DNA of 64,000 nucleotides. It comes from Alphaproteobacteria bacterium. Its GTDB lineage: Bacteria; Pseudomonadota; Alphaproteobacteria; UBA828. Both the position numbers and the translations under genes were made by a program. The notes under the pieces were generated by a model that had not been told where the DNA came from, ran no database searches, and saw nothing but the letters and a program-made list of their open reading frames with translations. Shown piece by piece: positions 17,340 through 25,836 of the stretch. Location: contig JAJDUK010000076.1 in the NCBI GenBank assembly GCA_022826665.1, positions 30,506 through 94,505 on the forward strand, written 5' to 3'. Every line of letters starts with the position of its first letter. The first letter of the stretch is position 1.

Positions 17340-18350
17340 ATGAAAACGCTATCTTGGGGCGTGCTCGGCGCTTCGTTCTTCGCCATCGAGCACATGATCC
17401 CGGCGTTGCTTGAGGCCAAGGGCCTCCGCGTCCACGGTATCGCGAGCCGCGAGCTGGCCAAGGCCGAGGTGGTGGCCGAGCGATTCGGCCTGTCGCAGGC
17501 CTATGGCGATTACGAGTCCATGTTGGCCGATCCCGCCATCGACGTGGTCTTCAACCCGCTGCCCAATCACCTCCACGTGCCCTGGTCGGCGAAGGCGGCG
17601 CACGCCGGCAAGCACGTGCTCTGCGAGAAGCCCATCGCGCTCAGCGCGGACGAGGCGGCGCAGCTCATCGCCGTCCGCGACGAGACCGGCGTGCAGATTC
17701 AGGAGGCGTATGTCGTCACCCATCACCCGCAATGGAAGCGGGTGCGGGAGCTGGTGCGCGCGGGCCGCATCGGACCCGTGCGGGCGATTCAGGGCTGGGT
17801 CAGCTACTGGCTGGACGACCCCGAGAACATCCGCAACAAGCGGGAGATGGGGGGTGGCGGACTGCTCGACATCGGCGTCTATCCGCTGTTGACCGCGCGC
17901 TACGTGTTCGAGGCCGATCCGATCCGCGCCTTCGCCGCCATCGAGCGGCACCCGGAATGGGGGACGGACGTGCTGGCCAGCGCGACGCTGGAGTTTCCGA
18001 GCGGCATCCTGAGCTTCACCTGCGGCACGCTGTCGGCGGTCCATCAGCACATGGCGATCCACGGCACCGAGGGGCGGATCGAGCTGCCCGACCCCTTCGC
18101 CCAATCGCCGACCCGCGAGGCGCGCCTCTCGATCCTGGGTCCGCGCCAGATCTGGGAGCCGCTCAACGAGGAGGTCGAGACCCTGGAACGGGTCAACCAG
18201 TACGTGCCGCAGGCCGAGGCGTTCTGCGCGGCGGTGCGGGGCGAGGCGCCGCCGGCGTTCCCGCTGGAGGAGTCGGTCAAGATGATGCGGGCACTGGATG
18301 CACTGGCGCGCTCGGGCGAGAGCGGCCGGTGGGAGGAGGTCGGTGTCTGA
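17340..18350 (+). CDS. Gfo/Idh/MocA family NAD(P)-dependent oxidoreductase, possible sugar dehydrogenase
   Basis: A 336-residue protein with an N-terminal Rossmann fold (LSWGVLGASFFAIEHMIPAL), the EKP motif in HVLCEKPIALSADEAAQL that carries the catalytic lysine, and GGGGLLDIGVYPL in the C-terminal substrate domain. The family oxidises sugar hydroxyls. A strong GGGGAGGAAGG ribosome site precedes it. The next gene is D-apionate-lactonase-like, and D-apiose dehydrogenase ApsD is itself a Gfo/Idh/MocA protein, so oxidation of an aldose to its lactone is plausible. This substrate is inference from context. Confidence 0.8.
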   Translation: MKTLSWGVLGASFFAIEHMIPALLEAKGLRVHGIASRELAKAEVVAERFGLSQAYGDYESMLADPAIDVVFNPLPNHLHVPWSAKAAHAGKHVLCEKPIALSADEAAQLIAVRDETGVQIQEAYVVTHHPQWKRVRELVRAGRIGPVRAIQGWVSYWLDDPENIRNKREMGGGGLLDIGVYPLLTARYVFEADPIRAFAAIERHPEWGTDVLASATLEFPSGILSFTCGTLSAVHQHMAIHGTEGRIELPDPFAQSPTREARLSILGPRQIWEPLNEEVETLERVNQYVPQAEAFCAAVRGEAPPAFPLEESVKMMRALDALARSGESGRWEEVGV

Positions 18351-18418
18351 GCGCCCGGTGCTGCGGGCCGCGGTCGCTGCTATAACGGGCCGGACCAGAC
18401 CGGGGCAGGGAAGGGGAG

Positions 18419-20398
18419 ATGACGACGGCACCGAGCGAGGCGCTCACGCTCTACGGCACCGAGCAGGAAGCGCCGGAAGCGCGGGCCATCACGGCCGGCG
18501 CGCTCACGGCCACGCTCGAGGCCGGCAAGCTGCGCTGGATCCGCTACGGCGGTGTGGAGGCGCTGCGCGGCCTCGCCTTCGTCGTGCGCGGCGGCGGCTG
18601 GGAGACCTACGCGCCTCAGATCGCCAACCTTGAGATCGAGGAAGAGGGAGGCGGCTTTCGCGTGGGCTACGACGGGCGCATCGAGTCCGGCGACGGCGTG
18701 CTCACCTACCGGGCCGAGATCGTGGCGGAGAACGAGCGGAGCCTGGTCTTCACGGTCGAGTTCACGCCCGAAACCGAGTTCAGGACCAGCCGCACGGGCT
18801 TCGTCGTGCTGCACCCGGTCGAGGGCGTGGCGGGCGAGACCTGCACCATCACCCACAGCGACGGCGCGGTGGAGGAGACCGCCTTCCCCGGACTGATCAG
18901 CCCGTTTCAGCCTTTCTACGACATTGCCGCCATGCGCCACCGGGTCTCGCCGGGGGTCTGGCTCACCTGCCGCTTCGAAGGCGCCGACCCGTGGGAGACC
19001 GAGGATCAGCGCAATTGGACCGATGCCTCCTACAAGACCTACTACCGCCCGCTTGCGCTGCCCTTCCCCTACCCGCTGGCGGCCGGCGAGCGGCTGCGGC
19101 AGGTCGCGACACTCAGCATCGAGGGGGGCTCTGCAGCCGTGGCCGCAGGTCCGGGCGGTGACGGGGCGGTCGAGATCGCCCTCGGCGGCGCGACCGGAAC
19201 GCAGATGCCGGAGATCGGGCTCGGCGTTGCCAACCTGGAGCGCGATCATCTCGACCACGGGCTCGACCTGATCAAGGCGCTCGGGCCGGGGCACATCGTC
19301 TGTGAATGTGACCCTCGTGACCCTCACGCGGCAGACGCGCTGGCCGCCGGCCGGGGTCTGGCCGAGGCTCTCGATGCCGAGGTCGTGCTGGAGATTACGG
19401 TGCCTTGTGAGCGGCCGGTGGCCGACGAGCTGGCACAGGCTGCCGAGATCGCGGGCCGTGCCGGGCTCAAGCCCGACGCCATCGTGCCGGAGCAGGCGCG
19501 GCTCCTGAAGTTCACCTTGGAGAAGATCGCGGCCCTCGGCATCCCCGACTTCGACGAGGTCTACGGCGCGGCGCGCGCGGCCTTCCCCGGCGTGCGCCTG
19601 GGCGGCGGGGTCTTCACCAACTTCACCGAGCTCAACCGCAACTGCGCGACGCCCGACCTGTTCGACTTCCTGACCCATGCCACCTCTGCCGTGGTGCACG
19701 AGCCGGACGACCTCTCGGTAATCGAGACGCTGCAGACGCTGCCGGATATCGTCGCCTCGGCCAAGGCGCTCGCCGGAGGCAAGCCCTACCGCATCGCGCC
19801 GAGCGCCATCGGCATGCGCTTCAACCCCTACGGGCCGGACGTCCACCAGAACGGCGACAACGGGCGCTACTCCTTCAACCGCCAGGACCCGCGCCATCGC
19901 GCGCTGCTCGGCGCGGCCTTCACGCTCGGCTATGCGGCGCGGGTGGCGCCGCTTGGCCTGGAGGCGCTGGCGGTCGGCCAGCCTTCCGGCGCGCTCGGCA
20001 TGGTCTATCGCAGGACCGAGCACCCGCAGCCCTGGTTCGACGATCTCGACGGGCCGGCGGTGATGCCTCTCTATCACATCGTGGCGGCGCTCGCGGCGGC
20101 GAAGGGGGCGGCGGTCCGCGCCGTGACCAGCGGCGATCCCACGCAAGTGCTGGGGCTCGCCTACGAGAACGGGGGCGGCACCTTGCTCTGGCTCGCCAAC
20201 CTCACGCCGGCGCCCCGGACCGTGACGGTCTCGGGCCTCTCGGGTGGCACGGCCACCATCGGTCGGCTGGATTCGAGCAACTTCGTGGACGCCGTGACCG
20301 ATCCGGCGGGCTTCGCGGCGTCCCTCGGTCAGCCGGGCGACCCCGGCCGCGTCGAATTGGCGCCGTTTGCCGTCTCGCGCATCCAGATCGGCGCATAG
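18419..20398 (+). CDS. D-apionate lactonase-like protein (ApnL family)
   Basis: A 659-residue protein without signal peptide. The segment ETEDQRNWTDASYKTYYRPL near residues 195-215, the RTGFVVLHPVEGVAGE block and the MRFNPYGPDVHQNGDNGRYS region resemble, from memory, proteins named D-apionate lactonase ApnL, which opens D-apionolactone in apiose catabolism. The N-terminal third looks like a beta-rich jelly-roll, the middle like a TIM barrel and the last 100 residues like a small beta domain, reminiscent of glycoside-hydrolase clans. It follows the putative sugar dehydrogenase and precedes an aldolase. A carbohydrate-active hydrolase of another specificity is the main alternative. Confidence 0.6.
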   Translation: MTTAPSEALTLYGTEQEAPEARAITAGALTATLEAGKLRWIRYGGVEALRGLAFVVRGGGWETYAPQIANLEIEEEGGGFRVGYDGRIESGDGVLTYRAEIVAENERSLVFTVEFTPETEFRTSRTGFVVLHPVEGVAGETCTITHSDGAVEETAFPGLISPFQPFYDIAAMRHRVSPGVWLTCRFEGADPWETEDQRNWTDASYKTYYRPLALPFPYPLAAGERLRQVATLSIEGGSAAVAAGPGGDGAVEIALGGATGTQMPEIGLGVANLERDHLDHGLDLIKALGPGHIVCECDPRDPHAADALAAGRGLAEALDAEVVLEITVPCERPVADELAQAAEIAGRAGLKPDAIVPEQARLLKFTLEKIAALGIPDFDEVYGAARAAFPGVRLGGGVFTNFTELNRNCATPDLFDFLTHATSAVVHEPDDLSVIETLQTLPDIVASAKALAGGKPYRIAPSAIGMRFNPYGPDVHQNGDNGRYSFNRQDPRHRALLGAAFTLGYAARVAPLGLEALAVGQPSGALGMVYRRTEHPQPWFDDLDGPAVMPLYHIVAALAAAKGAAVRAVTSGDPTQVLGLAYENGGGTLLWLANLTPAPRTVTVSGLSGGTATIGRLDSSNFVDAVTDPAGFAASLGQPGDPGRVELAPFAVSRIQIGA

Positions 20399-20436
20399 CC
20401 TACAGAGCATTTCGACGGATCGAAAAAGGGAAGGAC

Positions 20437-21237
20437 ATGGCAGAACACGCCCTCAAGGAGATGTCCCGCCACGGCCGGCTCAAGGTCGGCACCTTCGTGG
20501 TCGAGTTCAGCACGCCGGGAATCGGCCAGATCCTGAAGGCCGCCGGCTGCGAGTACGTGCTGCTCGACATGGAGCATTCCGGCTTCGGCTTCGACACGCT
20601 GAAGCAGATGCTGCGCTACATGCAGGCGGGCGACATGCCGGCGATCGTGCGCGTGCCGTCGCGCGAATACCACCACGCGGCACGCGCCATGGACATGGGG
20701 GCCGAGGGCATCATGCTGCCGATGGTGGGCTCGGCGAAGGTGGCGCGGGAGCTGCTGAGCTACGTCAAGTACGCGCCGGACGGCGAGCGTGGCGTCGCGC
20801 TGCAGATCGCCCACGATCGCTACGCGCCGGGGGACACGAAAAAGAAGCTGCGCGACGCCAACCGGCGCTGCACCTTCGTCGCCTTGATCGAGACCGCCGA
20901 GGGCATCGAGAACGTGGACGACATCGCGGCCATCGAAGATGTCGACGTGCTCTGGATCGGCCACTTCGACCTCTCGGTCTCCATGGGCATCGCGGGCCAG
21001 TTCGACCACTCGGATTTCATCGCGGCGGTGGCGCGCGTGGTGCAGGCGGCGAAGAGGAACAACAAGTCCCTGGGCCGGCTGGTGCCCAACGTCGATGTCG
21101 GCGTGGCGCTGTTCAACGAAGGCTTCGACTTCATCTGCTATTCGGGCGATGTCTGGCTGTTGCAGCAGTCCATGCGCGAGGGCGCGGAGGGCCTGCGCGC
21201 CCAATGCAAGCGTGGCCGGCGGCGGCCGAAGAGATAA
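20437..21237 (+). CDS. HpcH/HpaI family aldolase
   Basis: A 266-residue metal-dependent class II pyruvate aldolase of the 2-dehydro-3-deoxyglucarate/4-hydroxy-2-oxoheptanedioate type. Signatures are KAAGCEYVLLDMEHSGFG at the N-terminus, VRVPSREYHHAARAMDMGAE, and LIETAEGIENVDDIAAIEDV with the metal-binding Glu, then WIGHFDLSVSMG. AAAAAGGGAAGG precedes the ATG. It lies 38 bases after the lactonase-like gene and 16 before a 2-hydroxyacid dehydrogenase, so it probably cleaves a 2-keto-3-deoxy acid made downstream of the lactonase. The required dehydratase is not in the window. Confidence 0.88.
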   Translation: MAEHALKEMSRHGRLKVGTFVVEFSTPGIGQILKAAGCEYVLLDMEHSGFGFDTLKQMLRYMQAGDMPAIVRVPSREYHHAARAMDMGAEGIMLPMVGSAKVARELLSYVKYAPDGERGVALQIAHDRYAPGDTKKKLRDANRRCTFVALIETAEGIENVDDIAAIEDVDVLWIGHFDLSVSMGIAGQFDHSDFIAAVARVVQAAKRNNKSLGRLVPNVDVGVALFNEGFDFICYSGDVWLLQQSMREGAEGLRAQCKRGRRRPKR

Positions 21238-21253
21238 GGGAGATCAAACGGTT

Positions 21254-22306
21254 ATGGCTGAAAAGTTTAGGGTTGCACTGAGCAGGGATTTTCTCACGGC
21301 GGAGGGCGAGCCGCTCTTCCCCATGTTCGACCGCACGCCGCTGGACGACGACCCGGACATCGAGTGGCGCTATCTGGAGAACGGCGAGGGGCCGGTGGAC
21401 GCGTCCGAGCTCGCCGGTCACGACGCGCTGATCCTGCTGGCCCAGCGCTTCGATCGCTCCAGCGTGCCGAGCGACGGCCGGCTCGCCATGGTCGCGCGCT
21501 TCGGCGTCGGCTACGACAGCGTGGACGTGCCCGCCTGCACCGACAACGACATCGCGCTGGTCATCACGCCCAATGGCGTGCGCCGGCCGGTAGCGGTCGC
21601 CATCATCGCGCTGATCCTCGCGGTCACCTGCAAGCTCCTGCTCAAGCACCAGCTCACCCTGGAGGGCCCTCCGGGCTTCGCCCGCAAGGGCGCCCACATG
21701 GGGGTGGGTCTCGTCGGCAAGACGCTCGGCTCGGTCGGCATCGGCAACATCGGGGCCGAGATGTTCCGCATGGCCGCCCCCTTCGACATGAACTTCATGG
21801 CCTGCGACCCCTACGCCGACCCGGCGGTGGCCGAAGAGCTCGGTGTGCGGATGGTCGATCTCGACACGGTTTGTCGGGAGTCCGACATCCTGACCGTCAA
21901 CTGCCCGTTGAGCGACGAAACCCACCATATCGTCGATGCGCGGCTGATCGGCCTGATGAAGCCCACCGCCTATTTCGTGAACACCTCGCGCGGCGGCACC
22001 GTCGACCAGAAGGCGTTGTGCGCGGCGCTGCAGGAAGGGCGGATCGCGGGCGCCGGCCTCGACGTGCTCGACCCGGAGCCGCCGGACCCGAACGATCCCA
22101 TCCTCAAGCTCGACAACGTGGTGTTCGCACCGCACGCGCTGGCCTGGACAGACCAGTGCTTCGCCGGGCTTGGCGCCGATGACATCGTCGCCTGTAAGGC
22201 CTTGATGCGAGGCGAGGCGCCTGCGGCGGTCGTCAACCGCGAGATTCTCGATAATGCGGCCTGGCGGGCCAAGCTCGCGCGCTACGCCGAGACCTTCGGC
22301 CGCTGA
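21254..22306 (+). CDS. D-isomer-specific 2-hydroxyacid dehydrogenase
   Basis: A 350-residue NAD(P)-dependent dehydrogenase. It shows the Rossmann motif LGSVGIGNIGAEMFRMA, the VNTSRGGTVDQKAL segment and the catalytic Arg/Glu/His triad typical of the family (RFGVGYDSVD upstream; GAGLDVLDPEP; a late PHALAWTDQCF). The start at 21254 is family-consistent and follows GGGAG. As last gene of the 17.3-22.3 kb run it could reduce or oxidise the hydroxy/keto acid fragment released by the preceding aldolase. It is related to phosphoglycerate and glyoxylate reductases; substrate unknown. Confidence 0.88.
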   Translation: MAEKFRVALSRDFLTAEGEPLFPMFDRTPLDDDPDIEWRYLENGEGPVDASELAGHDALILLAQRFDRSSVPSDGRLAMVARFGVGYDSVDVPACTDNDIALVITPNGVRRPVAVAIIALILAVTCKLLLKHQLTLEGPPGFARKGAHMGVGLVGKTLGSVGIGNIGAEMFRMAAPFDMNFMACDPYADPAVAEELGVRMVDLDTVCRESDILTVNCPLSDETHHIVDARLIGLMKPTAYFVNTSRGGTVDQKALCAALQEGRIAGAGLDVLDPEPPDPNDPILKLDNVVFAPHALAWTDQCFAGLGADDIVACKALMRGEAPAAVVNREILDNAAWRAKLARYAETFGR

Positions 22307-22368
22307 TCGCGAGTTGTCGCCCGGATGCAACTTGTTTCTGCGCGCGAGACCCTGTGGGCGCGAGCGAC

Positions 22369-22732
22369 CCGCAACATGGTGCGGTGCACGGTGCGCGCCA
22401 GTCGCGTCACGAATGCGCCATGACCTTGGTGAGTAATGCGGGCTAAAGCACTATCCGTGCCAACCGGGTCACGGCGGCCCGCGCGCACCCCACCTCCCCC
22501 TGTCCCCCTTCCCCCGAAGGGCGGAGGGGGAACGTGGTGGAGCCACCTGATCCCCCTCTCTGCCGTTGGGGGCGGAGAGGGCCGGGGTGAGGTCGGGGAT
22601 TCCCGGGCTGCACTGCATTTGAGGGTGGGGTCGGGCGCGAACCGGGTGCGATCCCGCGCGCGTGGCCGGTCGCCGTGGAATCCCATCCCATCACACTTAT
22701 CCCGCCTAATCCCGGCGTGTCCCGCATGAATT
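22369..22732 (+). repeat. Dispersed element copy B (gene-less, carrying an inserted hairpin-rich block)
   Basis: The left end, 22369-22389, matches copies A and C (CCGCAACATGGTGCGGTGCAC with one change from C). The right end at about 22680-22732 contains ATCCCGC, AATCCCGGC and TCCCGCATGAA in the same order and spacing as copy C. Like the other copies, the left end encodes MVRCT followed by an Arg and AP-like residues if read from its ATG, but a TGA follows after 15 codons. No DUF3486 coding sequence remains. This accounts for most of the 499-base gap between the dehydrogenase genes. Confidence 0.5.
22486..22600. repeat. Hairpin-rich C/G-tract repeat inside copy B
   Basis: A block opening CACCCCACCTCCCCC and closing GGGGTGAGGTCGGGG, which are imperfect inverted repeats of each other, encloses smaller stem-loops such as CCCTCTCTGCC pairing with GGCGGAGAGGG (one mismatch). 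Blocks of this style are common intergenic repeats in alphaproteobacteria. It is absent from copy C of the enclosing element, so it looks like a later insertion. Exact limits are uncertain. Confidence 0.5.
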
Positions 22733-22805
22733 TTATGTTCGCACGATCCCACTGGGCCCGCCGCAGGCCGGAGGCCTGGCCCCGCGCCGGAGGCCGCGGC
22801 GCGCC

Positions 22806-23963
22806 GTGACCGGCTTCGACTTCCCGCCGCCGGCGATGCCGCCCGGCACCGACGCGCTCCGCGCCGAGGTCCGCGCCTTCCTCGCGGACTCGCAGGAGGC
22901 CCTGGGCTGGCGGCCGGATTCCGACTTCGGCTCTGACTGGTCGGCCGCCTTCAGCTGTGCCCTCGGTGCGCGGGGTTGGATCGGCATGTGCTGGCCCCGG
23001 CGCTATGGCGGGCACGAGCGCTCGGCGCTTGAGCGCTACGTCGTGATCGAGGAGCTGCTGGCGGCCGGTGCGCCCGTTTACGCCCATTGGGTGGCGGACA
23101 GGCAGAGCGGCCCGCTGCTGCTTCGCTTCGGCACCGAGGAGCAGCGCCAGACGATCCTCCCCCGGATCGCCGCCGGCGAGTGCTACTTCGCCATCGGCAT
23201 GAGCGAGCCCGATTCCGGCTCCGATCTCGCCTCGGTGCGCACCCGCGCGGAGCGGACGGCGGACGGCTGGCGCATCAACGGCACCAAGGTGTGGACCAGC
23301 AACGCCCACCGCTCGCAGTACATGATCGCGCTCTGCCGCACCGGGCCCGCCGGAGAAAGCCGCCACGAGGGCCTCAGCCAGTTCCTGATCGACCTCGAAG
23401 CCGATGGCGTGAAGGTCAGCCCGATCGTCAACTTGGCCGGCAAGCACGATTTCAACGAGTGCGTCTTCGAGGATGTGGTGATTCCCGCCGACCGGCTGAT
23501 CGGCCAGGAGGGCGACGGCTGGCGTCAGGTGACGGGCGAGCTTGCGCTGGAGCGGAGCGGGCCCGAGCGCATCCTCAGCACCTTCCATCTCTTCGCCGCG
23601 TTGGTCGAGGCGGCGGGCCCGGAGCCCGAGCCGCGGCTCGCCGAGGCGATCGGGCGCCTCACGGCGGAGTTCTACGCGCTGCGGGCCATGTCACTCGCGG
23701 TCGCCGGCCAACTGGAGAAGGGGGAGCTGCCGGAGGTCGAGGCCGCCATCGTCAAGGACATGGGCACGCGCTTCGAGGCCGAGGTCGTCGAGACTCTGCG
23801 CCGCGCCGTGCCGGCCGAGCCGGTCGCGGGGGGAAGCGCCAACGCGCCGTCGCTCGAAGCCGCGTTGGGTGCGACTGTGTTGGGGCTGCCCTCGTTTACC
23901 CTGCGCGGCGGCACCAACGAGGTCTTGCGCTCGATCATCGCCCGTGGCCTGGGAGTCAGGTGA
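22806..23963 (+). CDS. Acyl-CoA dehydrogenase
   Basis: A 385-residue FAD flavoprotein that introduces an alpha-beta double bond in an acyl-CoA. Family blocks are WPRRYGGHERSALERYVVIEE, FAIGMSEPDSGSDLASVRTRA (substrate/FAD contact), INGTKVWTSNAH and the C-terminal FTLRGGTNEVLRSIIARGLG. A GTG start at 22806 is used since no ATG is better placed. It is followed after 7 bases by a second, shorter acyl-CoA dehydrogenase gene, the usual large/small pair arrangement of steroid or branched-chain acyl-CoA dehydrogenases that form mixed tetramers. Confidence 0.92.
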   Translation: MTGFDFPPPAMPPGTDALRAEVRAFLADSQEALGWRPDSDFGSDWSAAFSCALGARGWIGMCWPRRYGGHERSALERYVVIEELLAAGAPVYAHWVADRQSGPLLLRFGTEEQRQTILPRIAAGECYFAIGMSEPDSGSDLASVRTRAERTADGWRINGTKVWTSNAHRSQYMIALCRTGPAGESRHEGLSQFLIDLEADGVKVSPIVNLAGKHDFNECVFEDVVIPADRLIGQEGDGWRQVTGELALERSGPERILSTFHLFAALVEAAGPEPEPRLAEAIGRLTAEFYALRAMSLAVAGQLEKGELPEVEAAIVKDMGTRFEAEVVETLRRAVPAEPVAGGSANAPSLEAALGATVLGLPSFTLRGGTNEVLRSIIARGLGVR

Positions 23964-23970
23964 GGGCACG

Positions 23971-25044
23971 ATGAGCGACGAGACGGCGCGCTTGGTCGAG
24001 CAAATCGCTGACGACCTGTTCGCGGCGGAGAGCGAGGCTGCGCGCGAGGCGCTCGTCCAGAATAGGTGGCCGCAGCGGATTTGGCAGATTTTCGCCGAGA
24101 CCGGGCTGGCGCACGCGGCATTGCCGGAGGAAGCGGGCGGTGCGGGTCTCGCGGCGGGGCTTGCGGTGCTGCGCGCGGCAGGGCGCCATGCCGCGCCGAT
24201 CCCGGTCGCGGAGACGATGATCGGAACCCTGCTTTGCCACCGTGCCGGGGCCGAGGCGCCGGACGGCCCGCTCACCCTCTATGCGCCGCCGGCCGGCGCG
24301 CTGGCCCCGCAGCCGGAGGTGCAGGACGATATTGTCGCTGCCACTTTGCCGCGGGTGCCGTGGGCCCGAATCGCCACTGTGCTTGCGGTTGGTGCGCCGG
24401 GCCAGGGCCTGGCTTTCCTCAAACCCAGCAACGTGATCGAGGGTGCGAACCTGGCCGGCGAGCCGCGCGACGATGTGGCCGTCTCCGGTCCGCCGGACCG
24501 CGTCCTTCCCCTGCCGCCGGAGGTGGACGGCTTCGCCCTCATGGCGCTCGCCCGCGCCGCCCAGTTGCGGGGCGCGATGGAGCAGGTGCTCGCCATGAGC
24601 CTGCAGTATGCGAGTGATCGTGTGCAGTTCGGCCGGCCACTCAAGCGCTTCCAGGCGATCCAGCACTACTTGGCCGAAATTGCCGGGGAGGCGGCGGCCA
24701 CCGGGGCTGCGGTCGATGCGGCGGCGCAGGCGTCGAACACCTTCGGCTTCGCTGCGGCCAAGGCGCGGGCGAGCCAGGCGGCGGGCACGGTCGCCCGTCT
24801 CGCCCATCAGGTGCATGGCGCCATCGGCTATACCGCCGAGCACGACCTGCACCACTGGACCAAGCGCCTTTGGGCCTGGCGCGACGAGTGCGGCAACGAG
24901 GCCTACTGGTGGCAGGGGCTCGGTGCGCACGCCGCGCAAGGCGGCGGCGCGGCGCTATGGCCGGCGATGGTCGCTGCCTCTGGCAGCGCGGTAGAAGAAG
25001 CGGCCTCCGGCAGTGCGGTAGCAGAAGAGGGAGATCGCCCGTGA
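23971..25044 (+). CDS. Acyl-CoA dehydrogenase, divergent partner subunit
   Basis: A 357-residue acyl-CoA dehydrogenase with weaker N-terminal motifs than its upstream neighbour but a clear C-terminal domain: SLQYASDRVQFGRPLKRFQAIQHYLA, then HQVHGAIGYTAEHDLHHWTKRLW. The pair probably forms a heteromeric enzyme. Residues near the C-terminus contain a short tandem repeat, AASGSAV twice (DNA 24972-25020), followed by an acidic tail, which looks like a recent slippage duplication. The stop overlaps the next gene's GTG start (GTGA at 25041-25044). Confidence 0.88.
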   Translation: MSDETARLVEQIADDLFAAESEAAREALVQNRWPQRIWQIFAETGLAHAALPEEAGGAGLAAGLAVLRAAGRHAAPIPVAETMIGTLLCHRAGAEAPDGPLTLYAPPAGALAPQPEVQDDIVAATLPRVPWARIATVLAVGAPGQGLAFLKPSNVIEGANLAGEPRDDVAVSGPPDRVLPLPPEVDGFALMALARAAQLRGAMEQVLAMSLQYASDRVQFGRPLKRFQAIQHYLAEIAGEAAATGAAVDAAAQASNTFGFAAAKARASQAAGTVARLAHQVHGAIGYTAEHDLHHWTKRLWAWRDECGNEAYWWQGLGAHAAQGGGAALWPAMVAASGSAVEEAASGSAVAEEGDRP

Positions 25045-25832
25045 GCGACGAGATCCGCCTGGAGGTCGCGGAGCGCATCGCGACGATCACGCTCAATCGG
25101 CCCGAGCGGCGCAACGCCTTCACCCGCTCCATGATCGACGCCTGGGCGGCAGCGCTCGCCGAGTGCCGGGACCGCGAGGACGTGAACGTGGTGGTGGTGA
25201 CCGGGGCGGGCAAGGCCTTCTGCAGCGGCGGCGACATCAAGGAGCTGATGGGGGAGGGCCTGGAGCAGGCGCCGGCCGAGCAGCGGGCGACGATCGGCGA
25301 GCACGTGCATCGCATTCCGCTCACCCTTGCCGACATGGACAAGCCGGTGATTGCGGCGATCAACGGCGCGGCCATCGGCGCGGGCCTCGACCTCGCGCTC
25401 GCGATGGACCTGCGCTTCGCCGCGGCCTCGGCCAGGTTCGCCGAGACCTACGTCAAGGTCGGGCTCGCGCCCGGCGCCGGCGGCGCGCATTGGCTGCCGC
25501 GCCTGGTGGGGCAGGCGAAGGCGCTTGAGCTGCTGTGGACGGGCGAGGCCATCGACGCGGCGGAGGCGGAGCGCATCGGCCTGGTCAACCGGGTCTGCGC
25601 CGACGACGCGCTGATGCCCCAAACCATGGAATTCGCGCGCCAACTGGCGGACGGTCCGACTTTGGCCATCCGCGCCATCAAGCGGCTGGTGCGGGACGGC
25701 ATCGGCGGCGACCTCCGCGTCGGGCTGGACCGGGCGTCGGCCACCTACGGCGTGCTCGGCTCCACCGGCGATCACCGGGAGGCGGTGCAGGCCTTCGTCG
25801 AGAAGCGCGCGCCACGCTTTCGGGGGCGGTAG
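25041..25832 (+). CDS. Enoyl-CoA hydratase/isomerase
   Basis: A 263-residue crotonase-fold protein. It starts with LEVAERIATITLNRPERRNAFT, has the oxyanion-hole segments GKAFCSGGDIKELM and AAINGAAIGAGLDLALAMDLRF, and carries the ETYVKVGLAPGAGGAHWLPR block; an acidic residue usually required for hydration is replaced here in part (APGAGG where many hydratases have Glu/Asp nearby), so isomerase or hydrolase activity is possible. GTG start coupled to the upstream acyl-CoA dehydrogenase by 4-base overlap. Likely the next step of the same acyl-CoA degradation route. Confidence 0.9.
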   Translation: MSDEIRLEVAERIATITLNRPERRNAFTRSMIDAWAAALAECRDREDVNVVVVTGAGKAFCSGGDIKELMGEGLEQAPAEQRATIGEHVHRIPLTLADMDKPVIAAINGAAIGAGLDLALAMDLRFAAASARFAETYVKVGLAPGAGGAHWLPRLVGQAKALELLWTGEAIDAAEAERIGLVNRVCADDALMPQTMEFARQLADGPTLAIRAIKRLVRDGIGGDLRVGLDRASATYGVLGSTGDHREAVQAFVEKRAPRFRGR

Positions 25833-25836
25833 CTCG

